From Heterostelium multicystogenum (Eukaryota > Evosea > Eumycetozoa > Acytosteliales > Acytosteliaceae), in NCBI GenBank assembly GCA_003667245.1, contig RCNN01000046.1, positions 116,227-180,226 of the forward strand: a stretch of DNA of 64,000 nt. The letters are read 5' to 3'. The position numbers and the translations under genes are program-made. How positions within the stretch are numbered: position 1 is the stretch's first letter; each line of letters opens with the position of its first letter. Shown here in pieces: positions 52,340 to 63,216 of this stretch. Under the pieces are notes generated by a model. The model was not told the origin of the DNA and did no database searches. It was given only the letters and a program-made list of their open reading frames with translations.

Positions 52340-52893
52340 TTAAAGCTTAGCTTTAAAATTGATGTTATAAAAGATGTAAAGGATATCATTGATAGTGTTA
52401 TGATAGCTGTTTGAAATGTATGACTGTCTTTCTTCGAGCTGTTGCTTCTCCAATGCAGGTGGATAATCTGGTATTATCAAATCTGCTAATGATGCGCCTA
52501 CTATATAGCCAAGAGAGTATGGTAGTATTGACTTGGTGACCCATATGAACATCACCGATTTCAAAACCTATGGGTCTAAAGATTAGACCAAACCATAAGT
52601 AGAATCACTGAATATAACAAAGTAACCCAAAATAAACTGTTTCAGGGTTGGCACAACTAGATCAGGTAGAAAACACCAACCTAACAACATATGTACCACA
52701 ACCCAAAGCAACATGAATTAATACTATACTCAATATATATTATCCTACAATCAATGTCTATCTATTAATATAAAAGTAAGATCAATGCTACACTCATAAG
52801 CAAGTAACTTAACTTACATACTTTAAGAAACTCTAAAACATGTTGATTGGTGTCGCTCTGTGTAGAGGAGCCACTGGTTACTCTTCGTCTCAT
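52340..52893 (-). CDS. Small one-helix membrane protein, about 100 aa
   Basis: Exon 1 is 52893-52822 (MRRRVTSGSSTQSDTNQHVL then EFLK), with a GTATGT donor. Exon 2 is 52567-52340 after a CCATAG acceptor, giving VLKSVMFIWVTKSILPYSLG, then YIVGASLADLIIPDYPPALE and a Gln/Glu-rich tail ending FKAKL. The exons join in frame. The product has a basic N-terminus, one hydrophobic segment and a proline pair, which suits a small mitochondrial or peroxisomal membrane protein, but I do not recognise the family. It is followed closely by EMC3 upstream on the same strand. Confidence 0.6.
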
Positions 52894-53154
52894 CCTTTTG
52901 AGTCTGTTTGGAACTAACAATTGACTCACTCACAAGTAGTTTGGATAGTATGTCAAAGCTTGATGTCCAAAGATGAATGACTTCAAAAACGAATGTCAAA
53001 ATAAAAAAATGAAAAGCTTGCAAAATGAACCTATAAAGAGCTACTAATATTATTATCAATATTATTATTATTATGTTGTTGTTGTTGTTGTTTATTTTCT
53101 TTCTTTTTTGTGATGAAGATGATGATTGGCTTGATGATGGTGTTGCAGTTGGCT

Positions 53155-54100
53155 TCACTTTTTCGGGCATTGTCTGTTTTGAAGTTTATATAAGTATCGT
53201 TGCTCAACGTTATCCATGAGTGATTCGTGTTGAATGAGCTCAATGTTCTCACGCTCGGAGGTGTAGAGTTGGTGAACTGGAGTTTTTGTTGTGGTGGCAA
53301 TCCCTGCTCCACAGTCGATTGCAAAAGCTGTTCGTTGAGGATGGGGACGCTCCTGCAAGATGAGCGAGTTAATACCCTCGAGACCAAACCAACAGAGGAA
53401 GTACCAACTGAGTGAACTGACATAAGACACATCCAACGATGACAACTCAATTCCACGCTGAAGGAAAGTCTTGAATCTAATGGTGAGTGGGAAGAATGGA
53501 ATCTTGACTGCGACAAAACCAGAGAAGAAATGATTGACCCAAGTCATCAAACCGATCTGTGGAACTACGTTGACAATGTTACCTTTCAGCATGTCAGTCA
53601 TACCAGACTGATCTTTAAAAGCATTACCCAACGCACCCATTGGATTGCTTGGTGCATTATTCTCCTTGAGTGCAAATAAACCTGTTTCCTTGTTTGTGAA
53701 ATATGCTTTTCTCATATTAAATGAGAACGATGGTATTCTATTATAGTTTGCAGCTAATCTTCTTGCTCTCATCAATGTTTGACTATATATTTATATATAT
53801 CAGCAGCATCATCATTATCATTATCATTAATCATCATTTAAGATCATATAAATATCATCATTTATAAGAATCGATTGATTGATTTTGATTAGTTTCATTT
53901 GATCTTCCTGTAGGAATCGATAAGTATATACATATAACATACACTTCCATAACATTCTGTACATTTTGTTTTCTCTCTGTTTGTGACATTAAACCAGCAA
54001 TATTACTCTTTAATGCACTTACTATAAACAATACAAAAAGGATAGGTATAACTACCCAATTTCTAATTGATGTATCTAATACAATTGTTTCTTCTATCAT
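53155..54100 (-). CDS. emc3: ER membrane protein complex subunit 3
   Basis: Core subunit of the EMC insertase of the ER membrane, a distant relative of YidC/Oxa1. Exon 1 is 54100-53943 (MIEETIVLDTSIRNWVVIPI; a hydrophobic helix follows) and exon 2 starts at 53782. The join reads MEVQTLMRARRLAANYNRIP, matching the EMC3 positive cluster and MRK box (FNMRKAYF). Then come GMTDMLKGNIVNVVPQI, WVNHFFSGFVAVKIPFFPLT, RFKTFLQRGIELSSLDVSYV and SSLSWYFLCWFGLEGINSLIL, all diagnostic. The acidic C-terminal region follows. The first stop is at 53155, but a one-base shift there opens a frame (MPEKVKPTATPSSSQ) with a Ser-rich tail and then Asn/Lys, so the true end may lie nearer 53040-53090. Confidence 0.93.
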
Positions 54101-54370
54101 TGTTTATCTATCTATATATTGTAGGTTCAAAAGACGCCACTTCTTTGAAGTTATAATCAAGAATAAGAAGATGTGTAATTGGGCTGGGCAAATTAATTAA
54201 AATTATTTCAGTTTTTGGACTTTTTAACCTGCATGTTCACACATCGCCAGATCATTATTATAGGATGAAAGGTATGACAATTAATTGTGATTAATGAAAT
54301 GAGATACTTGTGTTTCATTTATTATAGATTTGATTGGTTGGAGTGGGAGTATTGGATGTATATTGATAGA

Positions 54371-55087
54371 TTAACATTCAATATCTGGTTGGGAAGATGG
54401 TTGAGCACTTTGGAACTCTGGTAACTCAGATAATGCCTTGTTGATACGGACGATGTTGGGGTATGGTGTGAGGTCAACGTTGAAACGGTTGGCGTTGAAT
54501 ACTTGTGCTGGGAGAAGGAGATCGGCTAATGTAACGTTGTCACCAAAACAATACTTTCCACTGTGCTTCTCAAGCAACTTCTCTAAACCATTGAATCCGT
54601 TGGCAATCCATGTGGCGGCCCATACTTGCTTGTTCTTTTCGTCACCGGTCATCTCAGCGACCTTGTTGAGTACCTTAAGGTTTTGAATTGGTTGGATATC
54701 ACTTCCGATGATTTGCATCATTTGACGTACAATAGCACGTTCGTTTGGCTTTGATGGCAACAAAGCTGGCTCTGGTCTGGTTTCTTCGAGATATTCCAAG
54801 ATAGACAAAGATTGTCCCAAAAATATTACCATCAATAATCAAAGTTGGTACCTAAACATAGAGATGGTAATTAGTCATCACTTAGTTGTCACTGGTCACA
54901 TCATGCAACCTACAATCTTCATTGGGTTCAATTTAGTATATTCATCGGTGGTTTGATCTTTCTTCAACAAGTTGATAGCTCTATATTCATAATCGATCTT
55001 CTTGAATGCCAAGGCAGCTCTAACTCTCCATGAGCATGAAGATCTCCAATAACTGTATAAGATTGTAGACTTTGGAATTTCAGCCAT
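54371..55087 (-). CDS. mai: Maleylacetoacetate isomerase (GST zeta)
   Basis: Glutathione-dependent isomerase converting maleylacetoacetate to fumarylacetoacetate in tyrosine and phenylalanine breakdown, in the cytosol. Exon 1 is 55087-54914 and exon 2 is 54851-54371; the join reads [13 protein letters not shown]. The signature SSCSWRVR of the zeta class is present ([18 protein letters not shown]). The glutathione site [14 protein letters not shown] follows after a one-base break in a T run near 54815. The C-terminal helical domain includes [19 protein letters not shown]. Length is about 218 aa, as usual. Confidence 0.94.
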
Positions 55088-55754
55088 TATTTATTTATTT
55101 ATATATATATATACAAAGTGGGGGTAGGTAAATGGTGTTTTAGAAGTTATATTTAGTAAATATTTAGTTAAAACAACAAAACAACAACAAAACTATTTAT
55201 GATTAACAATTTGAATTTGAATGCTGCATTAGTCAAGAGAACTAGCTGGTGAACATTCCAATTTAAATTAAATTTAAATTTCTCTACAAAATGTTTTTTG
55301 TTATTTTTGCAGCGTTTTCTTTGTTGAATCCGATATTTTCTGATTCCATTGATTCTATTCCATTCCATTCCTTTGGTTACAAAAATAACAACACTACATT
55401 CGACTGACAAAACAGACCCACACCCTTACATATATTTCTATATTCACTTTTGGTTTGAAGTATACTTATTATTTAATTATTTCTCTAAATGTTAGTCAAT
55501 GCTTGTTTATACTTTAGCTTAATGTGCTTTTAACATCTTTCAAGGGTATGCTTTTTCAAAATTGAAACAGACGATAAGCATGCATTCATAATAAAGTGAA
55601 TAATGTAGAATCTTAATTCATTCATTAGAACTATACTATATTTGTTCATTGGTTATTGGTTACCCATTGAAAATAAGAATAACTCATGAATGAATTAATT
55701 GTATTATTAAAGCACATTACCATATAATTGTGTATATGAATTAAAGTTGTTTAT
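55088..55754. other. Intergenic spacer
   Basis: Promoter of the isomerase and 3' end of the MBOAT gene. A TA repeat lies at about 55093-55112. The frame at 55168-55410 (-) starts without regulatory context and has a composition unlike its neighbours, so I see no gene here. Confidence 0.5.
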
Positions 55755-57834
55755 TTAAATTATTATTATTATTATAATTATTATTAGTGTAATTAGAATG
55801 GTTTTACTTCTTTTGAACGTTTTCTCAGCTTCACGGATTTCCATCATCATGGTGATACCACAGTACAGCCAAACGTATGCGAAAACAAAAGCACTTAAAC
55901 CACCCTCTGAGAAGAAAGCATTCTTGACAAAGAGAATCGAGTTGGAGAATCCGTGAAGAATGGCCAAGTTTGCAACCATCAACAAGAAAATATTAAAGGT
56001 TCCTGCAACTGCAACAATATATCTCCAATACCATTTCTTTCTAAGTGATAATCTCTGTTTTGATTTGTTATGAATCATATGATTATGATTGTAATTGTGA
56101 TTGTGATTGTGGTTAGTTTCATTGATCACATTGTTGTATTGTTATGGTTGTTTGATGATATTATCAACTACTACTTACTCTTGGTGAATAGAAATAAAAC
56201 ATGATACCGATTTCAATGGTGAAGAATACGCAGTTGAGAAGTGCCCAGGCTACCCAGCTCCACCAGAGGTCGTGCCAGAGACCGATGAAGAAGAAGATCA
56301 ACCAGATGGTGAAGTGCTGGGTCTTCTTACCACCGAGTGGAATGTAGAGATAACGAACGGTCCACTTGTTGAAGCTACCGTGCCATGATCTCCAGAATCC
56401 AGTGAATGTGTAGTTGTTGTTGACGCATCGATTCATGTTCTCCGGTGTGTCGATACCGTCGAACAAAGCAAACAATCTAAAGACACGCCAGATGATGAGG
56501 AATTTGATGTACATAAAGTTGAGAACGAGGTATCCGACGAGGGCGACTTCGTAGCCACGGAATGTCTTCCATACGTCGGATTGATCGAACGAGTAGTAGT
56601 AGCAGTAGTGGAGTGCAATTTCGAGTCCGAGGAAGACGAGCAGAATCTTGATGGAGGCAGCGACGAGCTGCTTGATGGTATAGGTCTTTTGTGGTTGGTA
56701 AACCTGTGCGATGAAGGCGTTGAACGAAGCAATTGGTCCAGCAATGTAGAGTGGAATGTAGAAGATGTATGCCAAGAAGTGGGGAAGCGAGTAGTGGTCG
56801 GCTGGTTGATGACGCTCCTGGGCGATAAAGTAGCTGTTCTTACCCTTGAGATCGGGGACGGCACGTTTAATTCGCATCCAGTGGTAGTCATGGTTGTAGC
56901 TGATGAAACGCAACATCGACACCTTGAAATAAGTCTCCCAAGACAAGAATCCATGATAACTATCCAAAATTGGTCCATATGCTCCGAGATGTGAGACCGA
57001 TGAGAATCGGTATCCGGAGTAGTAGTAGCTAGTCCAGAGGATAAACAAGTTGAAGATCCAAGTAGCCAACGACATAAACTTTGACTTGGCGAATACTCTG
57101 CTAATGGTGAAGTTGATCAGCGCAATCGCCAACACAATGAAGCTAGATGATCCGTGCACGAATATCAGGAATCCCATCGATACAACATTATAAAACAATA
57201 ATCTCTTTGATACATCATCCTGTAGTAGTCCAAGCCGAACCAAATCAAATCATTAACGCTGGTGTTAGTTGGGTCGATCATTTATCATTCAAAGTAAAGA
57301 GTGCAGTGTTATGATGATGATACTCACTGGAAAAGAAGATCTAATGAATGAACTGATTGCGACAAATATAGATAGACCAATCGATAGCAATGGGAAGTTC
57401 TCTCTCCAAATTCGATATTGGGTGTCGGAAAGATCTTGTTTACGACCCATGAACCATCCATCTACAATACCATCGTTTGTCTTTATACCTAGATTGTATT
57501 CTAGAACAAGCATAGGCGAGGTGACATTAGTTGACAGTGAGCAAGATGACTTAGACTGCTGTTATAACACAATTAGCAATTGCCAGCAGAACTCCGAGAA
57601 CCTACCATTTGAAGTATTATACATCAGCGATAAACATAGATAGTATCCAACGACAATGATGATATAGTATATAAAATATTCTACAGTGAACCAACGAGAT
57701 GGCTGTGGTGGATCCTCGACATAGACAACCTTTTTCTCCTGGTTAGCCTCGTCGTCGTGATTCATTTTGCTTGTGCTATTGTTTCTCTTGCTACTGCTTC
57801 CACTGCCAGCCAATGTAGGTGAAATCGTAGTCAT
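55755..57834 (-). CDS. MBOAT-family acyltransferase, GUP1/HHAT-like
   Basis: Multi-pass ER membrane O-acyltransferase. Start ATG is at 57834 (MTTISPTLAGSGSSSKRN). Exons are about 57606-57834, about 57328-57545, about 56179-57261 and 55755-56054. Marks of the family are the GUP1-type lumenal segment MGRKQDLSDTQYRIWRENFP, RFISYNHDYHWMRI, YSLPHFLAYIFYIPLYIAGP, NYTFTGFWRSWHGSFNKWTV, RYLYIPLGGKK and FFIGLWHDLWWSWVAWALLN with the conserved His. The last exon adds two or three membrane helices. GUP1 remodels GPI-anchor lipids in yeast and HHAT palmitoylates Hedgehog; the GUP1 role is more likely in an amoeba (inference). One or more frame breaks lie near 57230 and 57600. Confidence 0.88.
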
Positions 57835-58180
57835 ATCTCTCTCCTTCTCTTCTCTTCTCTTCACTTCTATCTTTCTCTTTCCAAATAAGTTCCTAATAAT
57901 ACAACAACAAAACAGTAAACAAGCTCGTCACTAGTTGTTACTGATGGATGATCCTGAATGACTGTTTGCTAATTAATTAGCAAAACCCACTCTAGCTGAA
58001 ATGAAATGAAATGATCACAATCCAATTTTCAACAAAAAAATCAAAAATTTTAAAAAACGATCAATCATTTGAGAATGCAGACTTTGCACGAAGCTACTCA
58101 TCGCTACAGCTTAATTTACATTTAGAAATAGACCAATCACTTATTGCATACATATATAATATACACATCATAGAATAAAC
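57835..58180. promoter_or_regulatory. Bidirectional promoter region with a 20-bp palindrome
   Basis: Spacer of 346 bp between two divergent genes. It contains the perfect palindrome TTTGCTAATT/AATTAGCAAA at 57965-57984, about 130 bp upstream of the MBOAT start and about 200 bp upstream of the small (+) gene. It could be a binding site for a dimeric factor (inference). Confidence 0.4.
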
Positions 58181-58558
58181 ATGTTTGGAGCATCTATTGC
58201 ACATTTAAGAAAGTTTGCCACCAGTGCATCTATTAGGTAAGCTACAACAGATTGCAGCGTCTCATTCCAAACGAACCAATCTAACCACAGTAACAACAAC
58301 TCCAATATGCCTTATCTACCTATTTATATTATAGAAATATAAGAAGACAAAGATTGCAACAAAAGGAAGCTGAAGAAAGAAGAAAAGCTCTTAGACCAGC
58401 TAGACCAACATCAAGATTCTTAAAAGAAATTTTCCAATTTACAGAGTAAGTAGTTAGTACATTGCTATTGATAGAGCTAAACATATTATCACATTGTGAG
58501 ATACTAATCTTTTCTTAATATCAAAAGAGAACCAGTTAATGTTACACCAAAGAATTAA
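58181..58558 (+). CDS. Small basic, probably mitochondrial protein, about 65 aa
   Basis: Three exons: 58181-58236 (MFGASIAHLRKFATSASIR), 58335-58445 (NIRRQRLQQKEAEERR, then KALRPARPTSRFLKE and IFQFTE) and about 58528-58558 ending PVNVTPKN and TAA. Donors are GTAAGC and GTAAGT; acceptors are TATAG and AAAAG. The joins keep frame. The last acceptor could also be two bases later, changing one Glu. The N-terminus (hydroxylated, Arg/Lys, no acid residues) looks like a mitochondrial presequence, followed by a strongly basic helix. I do not recognise the family; a small respiratory-chain or mitoribosome subunit is possible. Too short and too split to show as a long frame. Confidence 0.6.
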
Positions 58559-59005
58559 AATAAACAACAACAAATAATATATATTTAAATAACGAAAGAA
58601 TCATCGACTACAGTATTCATATGATATCATCTACGAACAACAGCAGCAGTAGCAGTAGCAACAAGCAAGCAGACAATCTAATGTTTTAGATATATTGAAT
58701 CGCTGATTAATATTACTATCGTCATCTTGATGGAAAACAATCAATTGGTCAATCGATTCATTCGTTCATTTGTTCATTCATTCCATTACTTCATTCATTA
58801 GTTATGAATACAATCAATGTAGAGAAATAGATAGATATATCAAGTCGAAAAGGAAGGAATAAGATGTAGTTATCAGCTTTACAAATCAAGAAGCTGGAGA
58901 GACATCTTTTTAGAATGTATATCTAGAAGTGTATTAGACATTTAATGTACAGTTGTTAAGCATTATTACATTTTATTGAGTTGTTGTCGTGTTGTTGCTT
59001 GCTGC
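58559..59005. other. Intergenic spacer
   Basis: Convergent spacer (3' ends of both neighbours). TTCATTCATT-type repeats lie at about 58756-58802 and AGCAGCAGTAGCAGTAGC at 58641-58659. No gene is visible. Confidence 0.5.
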
Positions 59006-60961
59006 TTATGGTTGTTGTTTTCTCTTCTCGATCCATTCGTCGATTACTGTTTCAAATATGGTAAGTGGCAATGCACCAGAGTTTAATACTACAGTGTGGA
59101 ATTCTTTGAGATTATATTTTGAACCCAATTGTTGTTGTGCACGGTTTCTTAGTTCGAGGATTTTAAGTTGTCCTATCTTGTAGGAGCACGCCTGTCCAGG
59201 AATGACGACGTATCGCTCGACTTCGGCGATGACATCGGCTCTGCTCTTGTCAGAGTTGGCCAGCAGATACTCGATCGATTGCTCTCGAGTCCAGCGGTAT
59301 TCATTGCAGTGAATTGCAGTGTCAATGACGAGTCTGCATGCACGCCAAAGCTCAAAGTTAAGGTAGCCGAGCTTTTCGTACTTGTTGTCGTACCAACCGA
59401 GCTCGTCTGCCAGTTGCTCGACGTAAAGTGCCCAGCCCTCGGAGTAGGCATTGAAGACCAAAAGACGTCTGAAAATGTCGACTCCTTTCAGCTCTTGGGC
59501 GACTGATATCTGGAAGTGGTGGCCTGGAGTACCCTCGTGGAAGGCCAGTGCTTTGTAGCAGATCTTGGTGTGTGTCGAGGTATCACGCAGATTGATGACA
59601 CAGGTTCCTTTGCGACTGCGGTCGAGCGGTGCTGGCTGGTACTGCGCAATGGGGGCGTTCTCCTCACGAAAGTGAGGAACTCTTTCTACTTGTACTTGAG
59701 CATCGGGTACGCGCTCAAAGTAGTTGGCGAGCTTCTTTTCTACATCGCGCAACGTTGTGGTATATGCTTTGAGTATTATGTTGCGACCTTCCTCATCGGC
59801 GGGAAACAGGAAGCGAGGTTCGCTAGAAATCTTTCTGAGGGTATCACCAAAGGTGGGATCATCGTTGATCTCTGGATATTCAGATTGCATCAAATTACGA
59901 ATTTCCCTCTTGATTCTGTCGACTTCCTTGAGACCGAGACGATGTATCTCTGTTGGTGTCATGTTGGTGGTGGTATGATATTTCAAAAGTGTCTGGTAGG
60001 TTTCGTCGGTATTGTCTATCTTCCAACAACCATCACCAAAACCAACTTCTTGTGCCAGTCCCACGAGGTAATCTCTCAGTTTTTTGAATGCTTTCATGAA
60101 ATTTCCGACAAGGGCATTCTCCATTTCCACCTTGAGTGCCTCGTACTGATTCTTATCGATATGGCCCTGTTGCCGTAGCTGGTCCAAGTTACTCTGGAAC
60201 TTGGACATCAGGAAATAATTACTGTCATATTCACTAAAATCTTGGTGTTGATTTGCTTGATAACGGCTTCAAGCACAAATTTTGGAGGTATGATGTTTCG
60301 TTCTTCTCTCTTGGCCAGATCGGCTAGCAGTTCATCGATATACTTGGTTGTGTTCTTTGTTCGCTGGATATAGAGTTTTGCCTCTCGGACATTGTTTACC
60401 TGCTGTTCGGAGAGTATCTCAATGATGGCCAACTGGCTTCCAAACAATTGATTGACACTGTACAGCATTGGCTGGATGTAGTAGAGTGGAGAGGGATAGA
60501 GCATCTTCTTGTATCCCTCCAAAAGCGAAGTCATGTAGGTCTTGATGACCTTGTAGGAGATGGAGCGATGTGGATGATCCTTGACCTTGTCACTCCACTT
60601 TTCAAGCAAGCCAAGGTTGTGCTCAATCAACTCGGCTTGACTGGCACGCTTTGTAGGATGGAGTGGATCGGTCAGACCATTGTGAGAACTATCGAACTTA
60701 TCAACCAGTCTCAACTTTGACAATATAAAATACTCATCTTCGATCGCTTCAACAAACATACGAGTGGTCAAAGAGGTGAAGTCCAGTGGCTCTCCATAGA
60801 GAGTTCTATAGAGACAGTATCCAACTGGAACAATGAGCACTGCAAAAAGCTGAATATATGAAACTCCTATAAAATAGCCAATCAGATATGATACCAAAAA
60901 AGTAACCAAAGCACCAACTGCACTGATTGCTACCTTTAGTTTTTGATATAAACAATGACAT
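59006..60961 (-). CDS. DUF885-family metallopeptidase-like protein, membrane-anchored
   Basis: The start at 60961 (MSLFISKTK) leads, after a one-base break, into one or two membrane helices (VGALVTFLVSYLIGYFIG and FAVLIVPVGYCLY). The large soluble domain contains the DUF885 hallmark LAFHEGTPGHHFQISVAQEL, an HExxxxHH zinc-type site, with YSEGWALYVEQLADELGWY downstream holding the third, Glu, ligand. The C-terminal block PGQACSYKIGQLKILELRNRA is also typical. About 640 codons. One break lies near 60225, where INTKI continues as SEYDSNYFLMSKFQSNLDQL. The family is hydrolase-like with few studied members; membrane anchoring suggests action in a lumen or on the cell surface (inference). Substrate is unknown. 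Confidence 0.87.
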
Positions 60962-61172
60962 GATGATTATAATATATCTATATCTATATCTAAAAAGTAT
61001 AAAGTAAATCAACTAGTAGTGAACACATGTACTACCAATTAGGAACTGATTGATTTGATGGATTCTTATATGGTATGTGCTTGCTTAGGAATATAAACTT
61101 GTCTTGCACCACATTTTTTATTTTATTAATTTTTACTTGTAAATCAAAATATCTGATTTTAAATAAATCTAA

Positions 61173-61192
61173 AATCTTGATCGATCAAGATT
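61173..61192. repeat. Perfect 20-bp palindrome
   Basis: AATCTTGATC followed by GATCAAGATT, 27 bp beyond the stop codon of the secreted-protein gene (minus strand) and about 210 bp upstream of the DUF885 gene start. In RNA it would form a 3' untranslated hairpin; in DNA it could be a dimer binding site. Confidence 0.8.
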
Positions 61193-61218
61193 CTTTGCCT
61201 ACTTAGAAGTAAGATATA

Positions 61219-62437
61219 TTAAAATCCATAGACGAATTGAATGTTGGTATCATTGGAAATAAATTGATAGGTATTTTGGAATTGGTTGGAGTCAATGTTG
61301 TAGATTGTCACTTCATAGTAATTGTAATTATCATTTAGAAGTGTGACGAGGGTCTGTGTTGGGCCAGTGACAATAGTGGAGCTGGATACAATCGAGTACT
61401 GAGAAGTGTATGATTGAATCTTATTGAAGGCTTGGGTGGCGGGGTCAACAGTGTAAATATAATTGGCACCTGAATCTTCGAAGCCAGTGGCGATGATTTG
61501 GTTTGTTGAGGTCAGATATCCAACAAACTCAAGATAACCGATTTCAGCCTTTACCAATTGTGACTCTACTTTTCCTCTCTTCAAATCAACTGAATACATA
61601 TATTGGCAACCAGTCCAGAAATCACAGTAGACTCCCAAGCCTTTCTCTTCAACTGCAGACTTTCTGGCAACAGCCTGAGCCTTTGGCTTATCTCCCTTCA
61701 ACATTGCTTCATAGCCACCAGAAAAAACATATACATAAGCAACATCACTCTCAGTGTCAATTACAACATTATAATATTCCGATGGTGTAGTACCATCAAG
61801 TTCCTTGGCAACAATTGGACTTAAACTTGGAATATCAATAGTTAGTTGGCTATAGAGTAAAGTAGTAGAACAAATGACATGATATTAATATAGATATAGG
61901 AAATTACAAGTGTTTGATACATTTACATACTTATTAATTACACCAGTAACAGAGTTAATGGTTACGATTTGATTTTGCTTGACAACCAGAATGGATGATT
62001 GGTCCTGAGATAATTTAGCTGACATCCAAAAGAAATAAGTACCATGATAAAGTTCAACTGAGGACAGTGTTTGATTAGACTATTGATAATGTTTGAAATA
62101 TTAATATATATATAATTTTATATATCTTCTTATTACTTACGAAATAATAGTTATTTAAATAAACATTATAACTTAGATCTGCGGATACAAAGATGAATCT
62201 TTCTTGGCTGACTAATATGATTTGAATGAATAGATGTGAAGACAAGCTTGACAATCCTTCCAATTCAACCTTAGATGTATTAAAGTTATTTAGATTCAAA
62301 CTGGTGATTGGTAAACCTCTGGATGAACTAAACAACCAAATATTATCAAAAGCTGCACCTTCAGCTTTAATAGAGGTTGAGCTTGAAACAGATAATAAAC
62401 AAACAACAGATAATATCAATAATATTAATTTATACAT
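61219..62437 (-). CDS. Secreted protein with repeated beta-strand pattern, unknown function
   Basis: The start at 62437 opens a clear signal peptide (MYKLILLILSVVCLLSVSSS). Exons are 62437-62141, 62079-61931 and 61849-61219, with GTAAGT/GTATGT donors and frame-keeping joins (IN|QLTIDIPSLSP). The mature part has alternating hydrophobic strands with turns (VVIDTESDVAYVYVFSGGYE, YLTSTNQIIATGFEDSGANY, IYTVDPATQAFNKIQSYTSQ), as in a beta-propeller. Two cysteines lie in YCDFWTGCQYMY. There are no membrane segments after the signal and no catalytic motif that I recognise. About 355 residues. Such secreted propeller-like proteins occur in families in dictyostelids (general impression, not verified). 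Confidence 0.75.
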
Positions 62438-63216
62438 TTTAGTTGTATTATTATAAAACAAACTTCTAATAGAATATATTATATAATAGAATAGAATAAT
62501 GTTGAATAGAAGCTAATTAGCTTACAACTAGGCCTGCATGACGTATTATTATTATATAGGGATTGATCATTGTAAATAACTACTGTGAGGATAAAATAAA
62601 AAGATATTTAGATTTATATTAATCTCAAAGAAATCTAGATATTCAAAGTGGAGTGTAAAATCGGGAGAGGACTACACATTCTGCCCTACTACTTTATTTC
62701 GACTACAATCTGTAGGAATATATAGATCTCATATAAAGATCATAATATTTAAAAGATCTAATTATTCCACTGACAATGACTTAAGCTAACCTTAACATTG
62801 ATATGATATGATATAATCATATCTAAATTTGAATCATCATCATTTGTATTTTAATTGTATAGTATAGTATTGTTTATTCTGTTCACTGAGGTAACAGTAC
62901 TGTTTAATGTGAAACAATACATATTATTGTATAACAATATTTATATATAAACCATTCATTGTTTGATTGAATATGTTTTATAAATAATGAATATGCGAGA
63001 TCAGTTGATGAAACGCAAGCGGTACAAATAAATAAAAACAAATTAATAATTAAAATATTTTAATAATTTGTTTTTTTTTTTAGAGTTTAAAAGTTTTTGT
63101 GAACATCAATCAAATCAGTCAATATAATTACCACAATTTTTAAATTACATTTGTAAATTATTATTATTATTTTAAATTATAAATATATATACATATTAAA
63201 TAGATAAATCAAATAA
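62438..63216. other. Divergent intergenic region
   Basis: Promoters of the secreted-protein gene and of Rpn8. Contains nested inverted repeats: arms GTATTGTTT (62867-62875) and AAACAATAC (62912-62920) around the 12-bp palindrome AACAGTACTGTT (62893-62904). A/T runs lie at 63040-63080. No gene or RNA is recognised. Confidence 0.5.

Noticed and set aside
55168..55410. 80-codon frame on the minus strand
   Set aside because: Odd composition for this genome, no homology that I recognise, and it lies in an AT-rich promoter spacer.
56433..56994. Overlapping long frames on both strands within the MBOAT gene
   Set aside because: Shadows of the MBOAT coding frame; only the frame with membrane helices and the conserved His box makes sense.
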